In this document: piece by piece, positions 25,004 through 34,247 of the stretch
Layout of the letters: each line of letters begins with the position of its first letter
Position numbering within the stretch: the stretch's first letter is position 1
Assembly: GCF_013363995.1 (NCBI RefSeq)
Contig: NZ_JABWGO010000001.1
Coordinates: forward strand, 1,187,222-1,251,221
Direction: 5' to 3'
DNA from: Nonomuraea rhodomycinica
GTDB taxonomy: Bacteria; Actinomycetota; Actinomycetes; Streptosporangiales; Streptosporangiaceae
Length of the DNA stretch: 64,000 nt
The notes under the pieces: model-generated
What the model was told of the DNA's origin: nothing
The model's input: the letters and a program-made list of their open reading frames with translations, nothing else
Database searches by the model: none
Program-made: the position numbers and the translations under genes

Positions 25004-25723
25004 TCAGCGGCGCGACTTGCGCTGGTGCTCGTCCACCAGGAGCCGGGCGAGGTCGGCCACCTTGACCTGGTGGTGCTGGGAGATCCGGCGCAGCTCCTCG
25101 AAGGCGGCCTCGGCGGTGCAGCCGCTGGTCTGCATGATGATGCCCTTGGCCTGGTCGATGACGGCGCGGCCGTTGAGCGCCTCCTGGAGCTGGGCGGCGT
25201 CGGTGCGGACCTCCTCGAAGTCCCACATGTTGCTCATGGCGACGCCGACCTGCTGGGTCAGCATGTCGGCCAGCGTGTGCGCGCCGACCGGGGAGAACGC
25301 GCCGGGCCGTACAGAGTAGAGGCCGACGAGCAGCAGCGCGGGGCCGACCTGGATGGGCAGGACGAGGATCGAGCGCACCGCCCACCGGTTGGCCAGGGCG
25401 GCGTAGCGGGGCCAGCGGCCCTCGCTGAGCACGTCACCGACCATCACGCGGCCGCCGGTGCGGCGGGCCTCGGCGGACGGCCCCTCCCCCAGGCGGCGCT
25501 CCTCGTCCACCAGCGTGATCAGCTCGCTGTGCGAGCCGGAGACGACGACGCGCTGGTCGCGCCAGTGCTCGGCGGAGCTGCCGGAGCAGCCGGGCACCCC
25601 GTCGGCCAGGGCCGTGGTCAGGCCGCGCAGCACGCTCTCGGTGGAGGTGGCCTCGCCGAGGCGGCCGAGCGCCGCGAGGTCACGGGCGAGACCGGGAGTG
25701 ATCATCGTCACTGTCGATTCCAT
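25004..25723 (-). CDS. GAF-ANTAR regulator
   Basis: 239 aa. The GAF domain covers residues ~15-170, and a C-terminal ANTAR RNA-binding domain follows (LQEALNGRAVIDQAKGIIMQ, TSGCTAEAAFEELRRISQHH). ANTAR proteins bind tandem hairpins in leader RNAs and prevent termination. GGAGGGGAAC precedes ATG 25723. It lies between the STAS and PAS-PP2C genes and is probably another sensor of the same stress network. The GAF ligand is unknown. Confidence 0.88.
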   Translation of the reverse strand: MESTVTMITPGLARDLAALGRLGEATSTESVLRGLTTALADGVPGCSGSSAEHWRDQRVVVSGSHSELITLVDEERRLGEGPSAEARRTGGRVMVGDVLSEGRWPRYAALANRWAVRSILVLPIQVGPALLLVGLYSVRPGAFSPVGAHTLADMLTQQVGVAMSNMWDFEEVRTDAAQLQEALNGRAVIDQAKGIIMQTSGCTAEAAFEELRRISQHHQVKVADLARLLVDEHQRKSRR

Positions 25724-25781
25724 AAGTTCCCCTCCCTACCCCTTATAGCTAGCATTATCCGATGTGGCGTAGCGTCAGAGC

Positions 25782-27614
25782 ATGACTGTGCCGGACCTCG
25801 AACACGCTCTGGACGCGCTCTCGGCGCGCGTCACGTCTCTGCGTGAGGCGAGGACGGCCTACCCGTCCGAGCTGGCTCCCCTTCTCGACGCGGCGCTGGC
25901 CGAGCTGGACACCGCCTCCGAGCTGCTGGCCGAGGCGCGCGTGGAGCTGCGCAAGGCCACCGACCGGCGTCAGGGCAAGAAGGACGGGCCGCAGCGGGAG
26001 CTGAAGCTGCTGCGCCAGGTGTTCCGGGCGTTCCCCGTGCCGGTGATCGTGCTGGACGGCGGCGGCGTGGTGCGGCGCGTCAACGGCGAGACCTCCCGGG
26101 TGCTGGGCAGCCCGGACGGCTACCTGGTGGGCCGCTCGTTCCCGCTGCTGGTGGACGTCTCGCGGCGGGCCGCGTTCCGCTCCCACCTGACGTCGGTGCT
26201 CCAGACGGGGCAGCCGGCGGCGTTCGAGACGCGGCTGGCGCACCAGGGGCGCACGCACACGGTGCAGCTCGCGCTGACCCGGCTGACGATGCCGGGCGAG
26301 CCGCAGCAGATGGTGGCGGCCGTGGCGCTGCCCACCGAGGTCCAGCTCCCCGGCCCGGCGGCGGAGCGGCCGGAGCAGTCCGACGGCGAGCTGCTCATGG
26401 CCGCGAGCCGGCGCCAGGACCTGCTGGCCCGCATGGCCGCGCTGCTGCTGGACGAGGAGGCGCTGCGGCAGCCGGTCGCGCTGCCCCGCGCCACGCGGCT
26501 GCTCGCCGCCGAATGGGCCGACTGGGTGGTGGCCGACGTCGTGCGCGACGGGATGCCGCGCCGCTCGGTCGTGGTGGCGCCCAAGGACCACCCGCTCGGC
26601 GGGCTGGTGCGGCAGGTGGAGAGCGCGGAGCCGGCCGCGAGCCAGGTGGTGGCGCACGTGCTGGAGCGCGGCTCGGGGCTGCTGCACGAGATGCTGGACG
26701 ACGAGACGCTGTTCGGCTTCTCCGCGGAGGGGCCGCTGCTGACCGCGATGGGCGCGGGCTCGCTGCTGTGCGTGCCGATCGGCGCCCGCGAGGGCGCGCT
26801 GACGCTGGTGCGCGGGCACGACAGGCCGCCGTTCACGCTGGCCGACCTCGGGGTCATGCAGGAGGTGGGCCTGCACCTCGGGCTCGCCGTACGGGCGCAG
26901 CACAGCTTCCAGCGGCGCTCCCGGGCGGCCGACGCCCTGTCGGCCAGCGTCGCGCCGCGCAACCTGCCCGACGTGCCGGGGTACGAGGCGAGCGCCATCT
27001 ACCACCCGGGCGCCTCCGTGGGCGCCGAGTTCTACGACGTGTTCCCCGTGGAGAGCGGCTGGGGCTTCGCCCTGGGCGGCGCCGTGGGCAAGGGCGAGGA
27101 GGCCGCCTCGGTCAGCGCCATGGTCAGGGGCGGGCTGCGGGTGCTGGGCGCCTGGGAGTCCGACCCGGACGTGGTCATGCGCAAGGTGAACGAGGCGCTG
27201 GTCAAGCAGGGCACCGGCATGTTCGTGATGGCGGTGGCGGGGTTCGTGCGGGGGCGCACGATCCGGCTGTCGTCGGCCGGGCACCATCCGGCGGCGCTGC
27301 TGCAGCCGGACGGCGGCGTGCGCTTCACCTCGGGCGGCGGCGTGCCGCTGGGCATCGCGCCGGCGGCCGAGACGGGGGTCGAGGAGATCACGGTCGGCCT
27401 GGGCCAGACCCTGGTCCTCTACTCCGAGGGCCTGATCTCCTCCCGCAACGAGGCCGGCGAGCCGTACGGCGAGGAGCGGCTGGCGGACGTGCTGGGGCGG
27501 TGCGCGGGGCAGTCGCCGGCCACCGTGGTCAAGGCGGTGGAGGCCGACCGCAGCGCGTTCTCGGGCGGCCAGGTGTGGGACGAGATCGTGATCCTGGCCC
27601 TGCGCGGCGCCTGA
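25782..27614 (+). CDS. PAS-GAF-PP2C (SpoIIE/RsbU-like) protein with altered metal sites
   Basis: 610 aa. An N-terminal coiled coil (residues 1-65) leads to a PAS domain (FPVPVIVLDGGGVVRRVNGE), a GAF-like region (~205-375) and a SpoIIE-type PP2C phosphatase domain (~395-610). Family members dephosphorylate STAS proteins. Several acidic metal ligands differ here: GAEFYDVF replaces GGDWYD, GGAVGKGEEA lacks the Asp of the GDVxGKG motif, and YSEGLIS has Glu for Asp. The final WDEIVILAL keeps an Asp. Metal binding may thus be weak, so a regulatory pseudophosphatase is possible. Confidence 0.82.
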   Translation: MTVPDLEHALDALSARVTSLREARTAYPSELAPLLDAALAELDTASELLAEARVELRKATDRRQGKKDGPQRELKLLRQVFRAFPVPVIVLDGGGVVRRVNGETSRVLGSPDGYLVGRSFPLLVDVSRRAAFRSHLTSVLQTGQPAAFETRLAHQGRTHTVQLALTRLTMPGEPQQMVAAVALPTEVQLPGPAAERPEQSDGELLMAASRRQDLLARMAALLLDEEALRQPVALPRATRLLAAEWADWVVADVVRDGMPRRSVVVAPKDHPLGGLVRQVESAEPAASQVVAHVLERGSGLLHEMLDDETLFGFSAEGPLLTAMGAGSLLCVPIGAREGALTLVRGHDRPPFTLADLGVMQEVGLHLGLAVRAQHSFQRRSRAADALSASVAPRNLPDVPGYEASAIYHPGASVGAEFYDVFPVESGWGFALGGAVGKGEEAASVSAMVRGGLRVLGAWESDPDVVMRKVNEALVKQGTGMFVMAVAGFVRGRTIRLSSAGHHPAALLQPDGGVRFTSGGGVPLGIAPAAETGVEEITVGLGQTLVLYSEGLISSRNEAGEPYGEERLADVLGRCAGQSPATVVKAVEADRSAFSGGQVWDEIVILALRGA

Positions 27615-27848
27615 GCGGCTCCTGGCGCCAGGCCGCCGACCTGGACAATCACCCGCAACTCTCAGAGTTCGGTCACGATTTCTTGGAGCTCCATCTGGCC
27701 GTTCGCGTTTTTTGTGCGAGAAGTCGGTTCTGTCGGGGTTTGCGTCTGGGGCTGTTCCGGGTAAAGTCTTCAGCACAGATATCCGTGCCTAAGACGCAGG
27801 CACACCTTGAAGGCTGTTTCCACACTGCTTTCCACGCTGAGGTGTGCC
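27615..27848. promoter_or_regulatory. Promoter region of the GT4 gene
   Basis: This 234-bp gap is richer in A/T than its neighbours. GTTT then GGGTAA, 17 bp apart, near 27738-27764 resembles the SigB/SigF-type pattern (GTTT-N14-16-GGGTAT), though the spacing is a little long. It is a weak candidate target of the sigma factor encoded nearby. Confidence 0.25.
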
Positions 27849-28952
27849 ATGAATATCGCGATCGTCGCATCCGTCAACGGCAGCAAGCGTCACCACATCC
27901 ACGCCGTGGCCCGTGAGCTGGGGCGTGAGCACCACGTCACGATCTACTCCCGCCGAGACAGCGCCGAAGGCAAGCCCAGGACGCGGGTGGCCCCGGGGGT
28001 CACGGTGGAGCACATCGACGTGGGGCCGGCGCGTGACCTGACGCCGGACGACGTCGTGCCGTACCTCAACGACATCGGCCGCCACCTGACCAAGCGGTGG
28101 AGCCAGGAGCGACCGGACGTCATCCACGCCCACTCCTGGACCGGCGGGCTCGCCGCCGTCGCCGGCGCCAAGGGCCTGGACGTGCCGGTGACCCAGACCT
28201 TCCACTCGGTCGACGCCGCCCACATCAAGCTGGAGCGGGCGCTCGGCCGCCGCGCCGACGCGGTCATCGCGGGCTCCAACGACGAGGAGTCGGCGCTGAT
28301 CCGGCTCGGCGTGCCGCGCAACAACATCGCGATCGTCCCCTACGGCGTCGACACCGAGCGCTTCCACCGGCAGGGCCCCGCCGCCACGCGCGGCGCGCGC
28401 AAGCGGCTGCTGCACGTCGGCGCCCTGTCCCCCGACCGCGGCGCCCACACCATCGTGCGCGCCCTGCAGGGCCTGACGGACGTCGAGCTCGTCATCGCCG
28501 GCGGGCCCGACCCCGACGGGCTGGGCGACGACCGCGACGCGCGCCGGCTGCGGGCCCTGGCCGAGCAGCTCGGCGTGGCCGACCGCGTGACCCTCCTCGG
28601 CCAGGTCAAGCGCACCGCCGTCCCCAAGCTCATGCGCGGCGCCGACGCCGTCGTGACCGTCCCCCGCGAGGCCGCGACCGGCATCGTCGCCCTGGAGGCC
28701 ATGGCGTGCGGCGTGCCGGTGATCGCCTCCGCCGTGGGCGCCCACCTCGACTCCGTCATCGACGGCGTCACCGGCCTGCTGGTGCCGCCGGACCGCCCCG
28801 CCCAGACCGCGCGCCTGGCCCGCGAGCTGCTCGCCGACGGCACGCTGCGCACCGCGCTCGGCTACGCCGGCGCCGACCGCGCCCGCTCCCGCTACTCCTG
28901 GGAGCGCGTCAGCCAGGAGCTCGTCCGCGTGTACGAGGCGGCCTGCGCCTGA
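27849..28952 (+). CDS. Glycosyltransferase, GT4 family
   Basis: 367 aa from ATG 27849. The N-terminal Rossmann half has VIHAHSWTGGLAAVAGAKGL and VTQTFHSVD. The C-terminal half holds the nucleotide-sugar site: RLLHVGALSPDRGAHTIVRA, DAVVTVPREAATGIVALEAM and a retaining-GT4 E-x7-E-like pattern (GIVALEAMACGVPVIASAVG). Family members use UDP- or GDP-sugars to make glycolipids, glycogen or cell-surface polymers. It stands alone, so the acceptor is unknown. Its build differs from the GT1 enzyme of the anthracycline cluster and it is unlikely to take part there. Confidence 0.85.
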   Translation: MNIAIVASVNGSKRHHIHAVARELGREHHVTIYSRRDSAEGKPRTRVAPGVTVEHIDVGPARDLTPDDVVPYLNDIGRHLTKRWSQERPDVIHAHSWTGGLAAVAGAKGLDVPVTQTFHSVDAAHIKLERALGRRADAVIAGSNDEESALIRLGVPRNNIAIVPYGVDTERFHRQGPAATRGARKRLLHVGALSPDRGAHTIVRALQGLTDVELVIAGGPDPDGLGDDRDARRLRALAEQLGVADRVTLLGQVKRTAVPKLMRGADAVVTVPREAATGIVALEAMACGVPVIASAVGAHLDSVIDGVTGLLVPPDRPAQTARLARELLADGTLRTALGYAGADRARSRYSWERVSQELVRVYEAACA

Positions 28953-29026
28953 CCCGAAGCATTCCCCGTGCCTCTCGGCCGGACCCGGTTCCCCGGTGTC
29001 CGGCCGGGCGCATGTAGGGTCCCGGC

Positions 29027-29620
29027 ATGCTGATTCACCCGTGGGACGCCGCCGAGCGTGAGCAGGCCCTCGCCTACGTCAGGGACCACGCGTTCGGGCA
29101 GCTCGTCGCCGCCGGCCGGGACCGCGACCTCCCCGTCGTGGTGCCGACGCAGTTCCTCCTCCAGGACGACCGGACGGTCCTGCTCCACCTGGCCCGCCCC
29201 AACCCCGTGTGGGCGGCCGTCGAGGAGAACCCGAAGGTCCTGCTGTCCGTCGCCGGTCACTGGGCGTACATCCCGGGGTCGTGGCGGGCCGAGCCGGGCA
29301 CCGACCCGGACCTCGGTGTGCCGACCACCTACTACTCGGCCGTCCAGCTCGTCTGCCACGCCGAGATCGTCAAGGACGCCGAGGGCAAGCTGGAGATCCT
29401 CCGCGCCCAGCTCGGGGACCTCGACCCGGCGGCGGGCGACCCCGCCGCGATGCCGCGGCTGCTGTCGGGCATCCAGGGGCTGCGGCTGAGGGTCGAGGAG
29501 GTCCGCGGCAAGTTCAAGTACGACGGGCACAAGGACGCCGCGCACCGGGAGCGGGTGGCGGGTCACCTGGCGGAGCGGGGCGGCCCCGGCGACGCCTCCG
29601 CACTGCGGCACCTGTCCTGA
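29027..29620 (+). CDS. PaiB-like FMN-binding protein
   Basis: 197 aa, matching the FMN-binding negative regulator (PaiB) family with a split-barrel fold: VRDHAFGQLVAAGRDRDLPV, THFLL-like PTQFLLQDD, HLARPNPVWAAVEENPKVLL and the C-terminal GKFKYDGHKDAAHRERVAGH. In Bacillus PaiB is linked to repression of sporulation and protease genes; in actinomycetes the role is uncertain. It runs convergently into the pucR gene with only 4 bp between. Confidence 0.85.
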   Translation: MLIHPWDAAEREQALAYVRDHAFGQLVAAGRDRDLPVVVPTQFLLQDDRTVLLHLARPNPVWAAVEENPKVLLSVAGHWAYIPGSWRAEPGTDPDLGVPTTYYSAVQLVCHAEIVKDAEGKLEILRAQLGDLDPAAGDPAAMPRLLSGIQGLRLRVEEVRGKFKYDGHKDAAHRERVAGHLAERGGPGDASALRHLS

Positions 29621-29624
29621 GCCG

Positions 29625-30677
29625 TCACACCAGGCGGGCGGCCTTGAGGCCGAGGTGGACGACCAGGCGGTCGTCGCCGTCGCCCAGGTCGCGGCCCAGC
29701 AGCCGCTCGGCCTTCCCCAGCCGGTAGTACAGCGTCTGGCGGTGGATGCCCAGCTCCGCCGCCGTCTTCTGGGCGTGGCCGCCCAGGTCGAGGTACGTCT
29801 CGACGGTGTGGGCCAGCTCCCCGTCCAGCGCGGCGGTCTCGGCCGCCAGCTCCGCCAGGTCGGCCTGGCCGAGCCGGGCCAGCAGCCGGTGCGCGCCGAG
29901 GTCCTCCCAGCGGGCGACGGGCGCGAAGCGCGGGAAGTGCTCGGCGATCCGCAGCGCCTGCCGCGCCTCCCGCCAGCTCTGCCACGCCTCCCCCGGGTCG
30001 CGCCGGACCGCCCCGATGCCGGCCGCCGTGCCGTACGCGGCCTGGACCGTGCGCGCCACCTCGGCGGCCAGGTGGGCGGGGGCGAGCAGCGCGACGGGCG
30101 AGCCGGCGCGGGCCAGCACCCCGCGCGGCAGCGTCCACAGCGCGGCCACCCGGTTGTCCGACTCGCGCACCGCGATCGCGGCGACCGGGCCGGGCACCTC
30201 CAGCGAGGCCCCCGAGCGCTCCTCGGGGTCGGCGGACAGCAGCGCCCGCAGCCCGCGGCCGGCGTCGCGGCGGCTGCGCGCCTCCTGGGCCAGCGCGGCG
30301 GCGGCGCGGCCGACCAGCGGCTCGACGCGCCGCAGCAGGTCGTCGGTGAGGCTGCCCGAGTCGAGCAGCCACAGGTAGCCGTAGGTGACGTCCTGGTGCC
30401 GCAGCGGCCAGCAGACCCGGGCCAGCACCTTGAGGTCGGCGTCGGCCGGGATGCGGACGGGGTGCCCGGCGCGGGCGATGCCGTAGCGTTCGAAGTAGTC
30501 GCGGACCTCCGGCGTGGCGCGCCGGCGCAGGATCGACTCCTGGCGCACGGTGTCGATGTCGCCGTGCTGCGCCCCGTACGCGAGCAGCCGGAACGAACGG
30601 TCCTCCAGCGTCGCGGAGGCCCCGAGCAGCCGGGCGAGCTCGTCGACGATGTCCTGCAGATCAGCCGAATTGTCCAT
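29625..30677 (-). CDS. PucR-type regulator of proline catabolism
   Basis: About 350 aa from ATG 30677. The middle resembles the GGDEF-like PucR domain and the C-terminus is the PucR helix-turn-helix (VETYLDLGGHAQKTAAELGI, HRQTLYYRLGKAERLLG). Divergent from proline dehydrogenase, it fits actinomycete PucR-like activators that respond to proline and switch on the two catabolic genes. An inverted repeat lies in the divergent promoter (30696-30719). Confidence 0.85.
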   Translation of the reverse strand: MDNSADLQDIVDELARLLGASATLEDRSFRLLAYGAQHGDIDTVRQESILRRRATPEVRDYFERYGIARAGHPVRIPADADLKVLARVCWPLRHQDVTYGYLWLLDSGSLTDDLLRRVEPLVGRAAAALAQEARSRRDAGRGLRALLSADPEERSGASLEVPGPVAAIAVRESDNRVAALWTLPRGVLARAGSPVALLAPAHLAAEVARTVQAAYGTAAGIGAVRRDPGEAWQSWREARQALRIAEHFPRFAPVARWEDLGAHRLLARLGQADLAELAAETAALDGELAHTVETYLDLGGHAQKTAAELGIHRQTLYYRLGKAERLLGRDLGDGDDRLVVHLGLKAARLV

Positions 30678-30695
30678 GTGTATGACAGCCTGCCA

Positions 30696-30719
30696 CATCG
30701 AGCGTTACGAGCGTCGATG
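30696..30719. promoter_or_regulatory. Inverted repeat in the pucR-proDH promoter
   Basis: CATCGA (30696-30701) pairs with TCGATG (30714-30719), and the interior has the direct repeat GAGCG. It lies in the 75-bp divergent gap, and is a candidate site for the PucR-like regulator. Confidence 0.4.
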
Positions 30720-30752
30720 GCCCCTTTTGAGCTGGGGTTTTAGATTGGATAC

Positions 30753-31670
30753 ATGCTCGGTCAAGTGTTGCTCGCCACGTCCCGGAGCGCTCTGGTGCGC
30801 CGCTCCGTGTCCGGTTTCCCGCTCACGCGGAAGGTCGTCGACCGGTTCGTCGCCGGCGAGGGCGTCGATGAGGCCCGCAAGGCCATCGAACGGCTCACCG
30901 ACGCCAAGCTGACCGTGACCGTGGACCATCTCGGCGAGGAGACCCGCGACGCGGGGGCCGCCGCCGCGACGGCCAAGGCGTACGTGACGCTGCTGGAGTC
31001 GCTGCGCCCGCTGGGCCTCGGCTCGCGCGCGGAGGTGTCGGTCAAGCTGTCGGCCGTCGGCCAGCAGTTCGACGAGGCGCTGGCGCTGGCCCACGCCCGC
31101 GAGATCTGCGCCGCCGCCGCCGCGAACGGCTCGGCCGTCACCCTCGACATGGAGGACCACACCACCGTCGACTCCACGCTGGGCATCCTGCGCACGCTGC
31201 GCGAGGACTTCCCGTCGACGGGCGTGGCCATCCAGGCCTACCTGTTCCGCAGCGTCCAGGACTGCCGCGACCTGGCCGTCGAGGGCAGCCGGGTGCGCCT
31301 GGTCAAGGGCGCCTACCGGGAGCCCGCCTCGGTCGCCCACCAGAGCAAGGGCGACGTCGACCGGGCATACGTGCGATGCCTGCGGATCCTCATGGCGGGG
31401 AAGGGGTATCCCATGGTGGCGACGCACGACGACCGGCTGATCGCCGTGACCGAACTGCTCGCCGACCGCTTCGGCCGCTCCGTCGGAGACTACGAGTACC
31501 AGATGCTGTACGGCATCCGGACCGACCGGCAGGAGGCCCTGGCCGGGGCCGGCCACACCGTCCGCGTGTACATCCCGTACGGCGACGACTGGTACGGCTA
31601 CTTCATGCGCCGCCTGGCCGAGCGCCCGGCCAACGTCGCCTTCTTCCTTCGTGCCCTTGGGGGTAAGTAA
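30753..31670 (+). CDS. Proline dehydrogenase
   Basis: 305 aa, monofunctional type. The (beta/alpha)8 barrel signatures are VSVKLSAVGQQFDEALA, TLDMEDHTTVDSTLGILRTL, VAIQAYLFRSVQDC, RLVKGAYREPASVAH and FMRRLAERPAN near the end, which contains the Arg pair that grips the proline carboxylate. It oxidises proline to pyrroline-5-carboxylate with FAD, passing electrons to quinones at the membrane. It is directly followed, with no gap, by the P5C dehydrogenase gene. Confidence 0.95.
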   Translation: MLGQVLLATSRSALVRRSVSGFPLTRKVVDRFVAGEGVDEARKAIERLTDAKLTVTVDHLGEETRDAGAAAATAKAYVTLLESLRPLGLGSRAEVSVKLSAVGQQFDEALALAHAREICAAAAANGSAVTLDMEDHTTVDSTLGILRTLREDFPSTGVAIQAYLFRSVQDCRDLAVEGSRVRLVKGAYREPASVAHQSKGDVDRAYVRCLRILMAGKGYPMVATHDDRLIAVTELLADRFGRSVGDYEYQMLYGIRTDRQEALAGAGHTVRVYIPYGDDWYGYFMRRLAERPANVAFFLRALGGK

Positions 31671-33344
31671 ATGGACGCCATCACCAACGTGCCCACGCCG
31701 GCCAACGAGCGGGTGTACTCCTACGCGCCGGGCAGCGCCGAGCGCACCACGCTGGAGAACCGGATCAAGGAGCTGTCCGGGGCGTCGATCGACCTCACGA
31801 TGACGATCGGCGGCCGGCAGCGGATGGGCGGCGGCGCGCCGATCGACGTCGTGCAGCCGCACAACAAGACGTCGGTGCTCGGCGTCACCCACGACGCCAC
31901 CGCGCAGGACGTCCAGGAGGCGATCGACACGGCGCTGGCCGCCGCCCCGGCGTGGCGGGCGCTGTCGTTCGACGAGCGGGCCGCGGTCTTCCTGCGGGCG
32001 GCCGACCTGCTGGCGGGGCCGTGGCGGGCGACGCTGAACGCCGCGACCATGCTCGGCCAGTCGAAGACGGCGCAGCAGGCGGAGATCGACTCGGCCTGCG
32101 AGCTGATCGACTTCTTCCGCTTCAACGTGGCGTACGCGCGCCAGCTGCACGCCGACCAGCCGGCGTCGTCGCCCGGCGTGTGGAACCGGATGGAGTACCG
32201 GCCGCTCGAGGGCTTCGTGCTGGCGATCACGCCGTTCAACTTCACCGCCATCGCCGGCAACCTGCCGACGGCCGCCGCCCTGATGGGCAACGTCGTGGTC
32301 TGGAAGCCGTCGCCCACGCAGCAGTTCGCGGCGCACTTCACCATGCGCCTGCTGGAGGAGGCGGGCCTGCCGCCGGGCGTGATCAACATGGTCACGGGCA
32401 ACGGCCAGGCCGTCTCGGAGGTGGCGCTGGCCCACCCCGAGCTGGCGGGCATCCACTTCACCGGCTCCACCGCGACGTTCCAGCACCTGTGGCGGACGGT
32501 CGGCACGAACATCGGCAACTACCGGGGCTACCCGCGCCTGGTCGGCGAGACCGGCGGCAAGGACTTCGTGCTCGCCCACCCGTCGGCCGACGTCGCCGGT
32601 CTGCGCACCGCGCTGATCCGCGGCGCCTTCGAGTACCAGGGCCAGAAGTGCTCGGCCGCCTCGCGGGCCTACGTCCCGCGCTCGCTGTGGACGCGGATGC
32701 GCGACGACTTCGTGGCCATGGCCGAGTCGCTGACCGTGGGCGACGTCACCGAGGACCTGTCCACGTTCATGGGCGCCGTCATCGACGGGCGCGCCTTCGC
32801 CAAGCACAAGGCCGCCATCGACCGCGCCCGCCAGGCCGCGAACGCGAACGTGCTCACCGGCTCCTACGACGACTCGACCGGCTACTTCGTCAGGCCGACG
32901 ATCGTGGAGTGCGCCGACCCCACGGACGAGGTCTTCGTCAAGGAGTACTTCGGCCCGATCCTCGGCGTCCACGTCTACGAGGACGGCGACTTCGACCGGG
33001 TGCTCGACCAGATGGAGTCCATCACGCCGTACGCGCTGACCGGCTCGCTCATCGCCAACGACCGGTACGCGATCGCCTCGGCCTCGGAGCGGCTGCGCTT
33101 CGCGGCGGGCAACTTCTACGTCAACGACAAGCCGACGGGCGCGGTCGTGGGCCAGCAGCCGTTCGGCGGCGCCCGCGCCTCGGGCACCAACGACAAGGCG
33201 GGCTCGATCTTCAACCTGATCCGCTGGGTGAACGCCCGCACGATCAAGGAGACGTTCGTGGCGCCGGTCGTCTCCGGCCCGTACCGCGGCGACGTGCCGC
33301 AGTCCGGCTTCGAGCAGCCCGACCTCAAGAAGCTCGGCTACTAG
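31671..33344 (+). CDS. pruA: Delta-1-pyrroline-5-carboxylate dehydrogenase
   Basis: 557 aa of the aldehyde dehydrogenase superfamily. The NAD site and catalytic parts are FNFTAIAGNLPTAAALMGNV, VVWKPSP, LVGETGGKDFVLAHP with the general-base Glu, and FEYQGQKCSAASRAYVP with the nucleophilic Cys. It converts P5C/glutamate semialdehyde to glutamate. The ATG follows the stop of proline dehydrogenase directly, and a strong terminator closes the operon. Confidence 0.95.
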   Translation: MDAITNVPTPANERVYSYAPGSAERTTLENRIKELSGASIDLTMTIGGRQRMGGGAPIDVVQPHNKTSVLGVTHDATAQDVQEAIDTALAAAPAWRALSFDERAAVFLRAADLLAGPWRATLNAATMLGQSKTAQQAEIDSACELIDFFRFNVAYARQLHADQPASSPGVWNRMEYRPLEGFVLAITPFNFTAIAGNLPTAAALMGNVVVWKPSPTQQFAAHFTMRLLEEAGLPPGVINMVTGNGQAVSEVALAHPELAGIHFTGSTATFQHLWRTVGTNIGNYRGYPRLVGETGGKDFVLAHPSADVAGLRTALIRGAFEYQGQKCSAASRAYVPRSLWTRMRDDFVAMAESLTVGDVTEDLSTFMGAVIDGRAFAKHKAAIDRARQAANANVLTGSYDDSTGYFVRPTIVECADPTDEVFVKEYFGPILGVHVYEDGDFDRVLDQMESITPYALTGSLIANDRYAIASASERLRFAAGNFYVNDKPTGAVVGQQPFGGARASGTNDKAGSIFNLIRWVNARTIKETFVAPVVSGPYRGDVPQSGFEQPDLKKLGY

Positions 33345-33355
33345 CCATCTGACCG

Positions 33356-33407
33356 CGGCACACGAGGATCCCCGGGAGCCTGCCCTCCCGGGGATCTTCG
33401 TGTGCCG
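33356..33407. terminator. 23-bp hairpin closing the proline operon
   Basis: Arms 33356-33378 and 33385-33407 pair over 23 bp with one G-T mismatch and a 6-nt loop (CCTGCC). It begins 12 bp after the P5C dehydrogenase stop codon. Confidence 0.88.
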
Positions 33408-33482
33408 CCGCATTGACCTGACTCCCGGTCATGAAATTAGATGATCAAAAGGGTCAAGTCGTCGAGAGATGGGGACGCTTTC

Positions 33483-34136
33483 ATGCCGTTATCCGTATCC
33501 CGTGCCGCCCTGGCCGGTGCCGCAGCCGCCCTCGCGATGCTCGTCACCGCCTCCCCCGCCGGCGCCGCCCCCGTCACGCACAGCGCCGTCTCGCAGGACG
33601 GCGTCGACCGCCGGGTCCTGCTGACCAAGGCGGAGCAGCCCCCGGTCGGCGAGGCGTACGGCGAGCCGTGGATCAACCCGTACTTCGAGCCCGGCGTCAC
33701 CGGCCCGACCTGCTGGCAGTACGGGCGTCCCACGGGCGCGAGCGCGGGCCTCAGCGCCCGCTTCTCCACCCCGACCTGGTTCCACGCCTACGACGACGTG
33801 TGGGTCTTCCCGAGCGCGGACGCGGCGGCCGCCTTCGAGCGGCAGTGGCGGGCCGACCTGGCCACCTGTGTCGACCGCAACCCGCCGGGCGAGTCCGGCT
33901 CGTTCGTCCTGGACGTCACGAAGGCGGGCGAGGCGGACGGCGTGGACGTCCTGCGCGTCACCTCCGGCCTCAACCCCTACCCGCAGACCCAGCACTGGTG
34001 GGTGGCCGTGGTGCGCCAGGGCACCGTGGTGTACGCCGTCCAGCTCCTCGACTACCGCAACGGCGACCCGCGGCCCGTGCCCTTCGACGACACCGTCGCC
34101 GCGATCAGGAAGCGGATCGCCACGTACTATCCCTGA
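33483..34136 (+). CDS. Secreted protein of unknown function
   Basis: 217 aa from ATG 33483. A signal peptide (AALAGAAAALAMLVTASPAGA) ends near residue 28. The mature protein is rich in Trp and aromatic residues and has two cysteines (GPTCWQYGRP, DLATCVDRNP) likely to form a disulfide. A sensor-like or lipoprotein-like fold is suggested by VWVFPSADAAAAFERQWRAD, as in actinobacterial PknH-like extracellular sensor domains, but this is a guess. It stands alone. Confidence 0.6.
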   Translation: MPLSVSRAALAGAAAALAMLVTASPAGAAPVTHSAVSQDGVDRRVLLTKAEQPPVGEAYGEPWINPYFEPGVTGPTCWQYGRPTGASAGLSARFSTPTWFHAYDDVWVFPSADAAAAFERQWRADLATCVDRNPPGESGSFVLDVTKAGEADGVDVLRVTSGLNPYPQTQHWWVAVVRQGTVVYAVQLLDYRNGDPRPVPFDDTVAAIRKRIATYYP

Positions 34137-34247
34137 CCCCGGCGGCGGTCACGCGTCGCACGGCTCGTACACACGCGGCCGCGGGGCACGGCGGCGAGGG
34201 CTACGCCGCGATGGTCGAGCTGTTCCGCGAGCCGGCAGCCTGACGCC

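Noticed and set aside
27849..28952. GT4 glycosyltransferase as part of the anthracycline cluster
   Set aside because: It is 10 kb away among housekeeping genes and belongs to a different family from deoxysugar transferases of aromatic polyketides.
30705..33413. A 902-codon open frame antisense to the proline dehydrogenase and P5C dehydrogenase genes
   Set aside because: It is a high-GC shadow with His/Arg/Gly-rich composition and no domain; the two genes on the other strand have full catalytic motifs.
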